A DNA stretch of 51,826 nt. Source: Candidatus Poribacteria bacterium. Its GTDB lineage: Bacteria > Poribacteria > WGA-4E > GCA-2687025. Location of the stretch: positions 1 through 51,826 of the forward strand of contig JABGQA010000049.1 in the NCBI GenBank assembly GCA_018644665.1. The letters run 5' to 3'. Below the pieces are notes generated by a model that made no database searches, was not told where the DNA came from, and saw nothing but the letters and a program-made list of their open reading frames with translations. Below are positions 50,188 to 51,826 of this stretch, piece by piece. A program made the position numbers and the translations under genes. Position 1 is the first letter of the stretch, and every line of letters begins with the position of its first letter.

Positions 50188-51825
50188 TCATTCCGCGCCT
50201 GTGGACGCGGCGCTCCCGCTGACGGCGTGCCCGAGGTCCCCCATCGCCTTGTCCACCATCTGCTTCCACTGCCGAACCTGTTCAGGAGACGCATCTACAG
50301 CATAGAACGGGCCGCCGCCGACACACAGTTCCCCGGTGCGAAGTTCCTGCATCGCGTTGTCGAGACACCCACGCGCCGCTGCCGATTCTCCCAGCCGCCC
50401 CAGAGCGTTCGACAGCAGTATGTAGAACCGTATGCGTTGCTCAGTTAGGAGTCCGCATGTCAGCAAGGCGTCTCGGAGCAGCGTGACGGTGTCGCTGATG
50501 CGGTCCACAGCGAGCCATATGTGCGCGAGCGACTCGCGGGCGTCCCAGAGAAACGGCTCCGCCTCGATGGCCTGGGCGTAGAGCGACGCTGCTTCGTCGT
50601 GCCTCCCCAGCCCTAGCCACGCCGACGCCTGCTGCACCATCGTGTGGCCCTCGTCAGGCAGGATCCGTAATGCACCCCTGAATGCGACGATTGCGGGTCG
50701 CAATTCCCCGCGTTCGGCGAGCAGCGTGCCGATGTTCCGGAGCGTTTCGTGCACGTAAAGTTGCTGCAACCTACGCCATCGCTCTATGCCCGGCGGGAAG
50801 TCGAGATACGCCTCCGAGATCTCTAGGCGGAGCCGGCGCATCGGTAATTCGCACGGACCCTCCACGGTGTCCGCCGTCCATGTGTCGGGGTCCGACCGTT
50901 GCATGGAGCGTAGTAGTTGCTGTAGGAAGCGTAGCGCGTCGGTCGAAGCGGCGCCTCGTGACACAAACACAAAGCGCGCCCAGTTGAACATCGCGTTGAG
51001 ATGATCAGGGTACTTGGCGAGCGCCGCGTTGGCGGCCTCGATGTAGTTGGCCGGCTGCCCAGTGACCGATGCCGTCAACGAGCGGTGATGGAACAGCGTC
51101 GAGTCCGTCGACCAATCGGGAGAGTCCTCGTAGAGGCGCCGCGCCACGGCAGACTCACCGTGGTATTGGAAGTAGCGCGCGTAATCCAACCGTTCCCGTC
51201 GCGCGTCGACTCCGTGACGGCGCAGACGCTGCTGCCTTCGTTCGAGGAAGTCCGGTGGGATCGCGTCGACGACCTCGTCCACGAAGCGCTCGACTTCGCT
51301 CAGCCACGGGCGCTGTTCGGTCAGATGCTGGCGGCCAGCATCGGCGATGAGCCTACGCTCGTCCTCGTGATCAACGTAGTAGCGGATCAGGTCGCGGGCC
51401 TCGTCGAAGCTGTCGTAGTAGACCAGGTGCGTTCCATCCTCAATGGCCGCGTCGCCAAGTCCCGCGAAGTCGTCCGGGCGGGGGGCCAAGACCAATGCTC
51501 CGGCCGACATCGCCTCGCTCACCCGGAAGGTCAGATTGCCCCCCCGCTGGCCCGAGTGTTGCCACACGATCTTCGAACGCGTGTAAAGCTCCAACATGGC
51601 GTCGAGATACAGCCCCTGGCGGACGGCCACATTGATGCCGTCCGCAGAGAGCCGAACGAGCTTCTCCAGTTCAAGTCCACGCTCACGCGACAGATTGGGA
51701 TCCAGAGTTCCCACGAACGCGACATCGATCGGCCGGTCACCTTCAGGCGCCGCGGGCGTCAACCAATTCATCCCGATGAAATTGAAGCAGGGGCAGTTAT
51801 CGAAACCGCGTTCTCGACACCCGCG
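50188..51825 (-). CDS. Glycosyltransferase-TPR protein (N terminus beyond right edge)
   Basis: The frame is open to the end of the window; upstream of the first ATG (51771) it reads RGCRERGFDNCPCFNFIG, so the true N terminus is outside. The visible 545 residues begin with IDVAFVGTLDPNLSRERG, the donor lobe of a CgeB/GT1-like glycosyltransferase, with GGNLTFRVSEAMSAGALVLA as the sugar-nucleotide segment. From about 190 to 500 it is helical with TPR-like units (LRNIGTLLAERGELRPAIVA, SAWLGLGRHDEAASLYAQAI, ALGRLGESAAARGCLDNAMQ). It has the same architecture as the gene at 46018-47796 and probably acts in the same glycan pathway. Confidence 0.85.
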   Translation of the reverse strand, partial: RGCRERGFDNCPCFNFIGMNWLTPAAPEGDRPIDVAFVGTLDPNLSRERGLELEKLVRLSADGINVAVRQGLYLDAMLELYTRSKIVWQHSGQRGGNLTFRVSEAMSAGALVLAPRPDDFAGLGDAAIEDGTHLVYYDSFDEARDLIRYYVDHEDERRLIADAGRQHLTEQRPWLSEVERFVDEVVDAIPPDFLERRQQRLRRHGVDARRERLDYARYFQYHGESAVARRLYEDSPDWSTDSTLFHHRSLTASVTGQPANYIEAANAALAKYPDHLNAMFNWARFVFVSRGAASTDALRFLQQLLRSMQRSDPDTWTADTVEGPCELPMRRLRLEISEAYLDFPPGIERWRRLQQLYVHETLRNIGTLLAERGELRPAIVAFRGALRILPDEGHTMVQQASAWLGLGRHDEAASLYAQAIEAEPFLWDARESLAHIWLAVDRISDTVTLLRDALLTCGLLTEQRIRFYILLSNALGRLGESAAARGCLDNAMQELRTGELCVGGGPFYAVDASPEQVRQWKQMVDKAMGDLGHAVSGSAASTGAE

Positions 51826-51826
51826 G

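Noticed and set aside
1..51826. Search for tRNA, rRNA, CRISPR arrays, integrases, transposases and phage genes
   Set aside because: No conserved tRNA arms, rRNA segments, regular spaced repeats or recombinase motifs were seen by eye; an RNA search program would be needed to exclude small RNAs.

Overview
The window is GC-rich bacterial DNA (roughly 60-65 % by eye) with strong G/C preference at third codon positions. It carries about 45 protein genes or gene remnants and no rRNA, tRNA, CRISPR array, transposase or phage gene that I can see. The mix of families is characteristic: phytanoyl-CoA-type dioxygenases, Gfo/Idh/MocA oxidoreductases, LamG and CBM-like secreted proteins, FG-GAP/VCBS repeat proteins, Asp-box sialidase-like proteins, GH16 and GH53 glycanases, a malectin/LamG giant, ABC exporters and TPR-glycosyltransferases. 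This combination resembles Candidatus Poribacteria, Latescibacterota and related didermic lineages living on marine or host polysaccharides. That placement is an inference from gene content; there is no marker gene here.

Layout. 1-7 kb: the end of a large conserved protein, a minus-strand catabolic operon (2-hydroxyacid dehydrogenase, amidohydrolase, DapA-like aldolase), and divergently an MBL hydrolase followed by a secreted 11-repeat FG-GAP protein. 7-12 kb: nitrilase-family hydrolase, lipoprotein, ECF sigma factor, two GNAT acetyltransferases and a secreted GH16. 12-16 kb: secreted CBM-like protein, PhyH dioxygenase plus Gfo/Idh, secreted LamG. 16-21 kb: degenerate M52-like protein, methyltransferase, an atypical Gfo/Idh coupled to an APH-like kinase, and a small exported protein. 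21-23 kb: a response regulator convergent with a soluble GAF-PAS histidine kinase. 23-28 kb: a five-gene minus-strand run (GH53, PhyH, sialidase-LamG, secreted GATase-like, Nudix). 28-32.5 kb: a tightly overlapping heterodimeric ABC exporter plus cupin. 32.6-42 kb: MCP, YceI, LamG, VCBS, lipoprotein, LamG-malectin-propeller and a second sialidase-like protein. 42.6-45.2 kb: a decayed zone with a broken sugar-binding protein and a frameshifted Gfo/Idh. 45.2 kb to the end: a glycoconjugate cluster (deacetylase-like, two glycosyltransferase-TPR proteins, FemAB-like acyltransferase, DegT aminotransferase).

Most of the genes read as a surface glycan foraging and sensing island: secreted binding and hydrolytic proteins, intracellular oxidation and aldol cleavage of sugar derivatives, sensing (MCP, kinase/regulator, ECF sigma) and an exporter.

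The most interesting signal is a shared C-terminal tail, consensus V[DE]xx[GA]K[LT][AP]x[ST]W[GS]x[LIV][KR], on four signal-peptide proteins of different fold (ends at 12669, 16240, 23562 and 35061). It does not match LPxTG, PEP-CTERM or the usual type IX tail and may be an undescribed sorting or anchoring tag.
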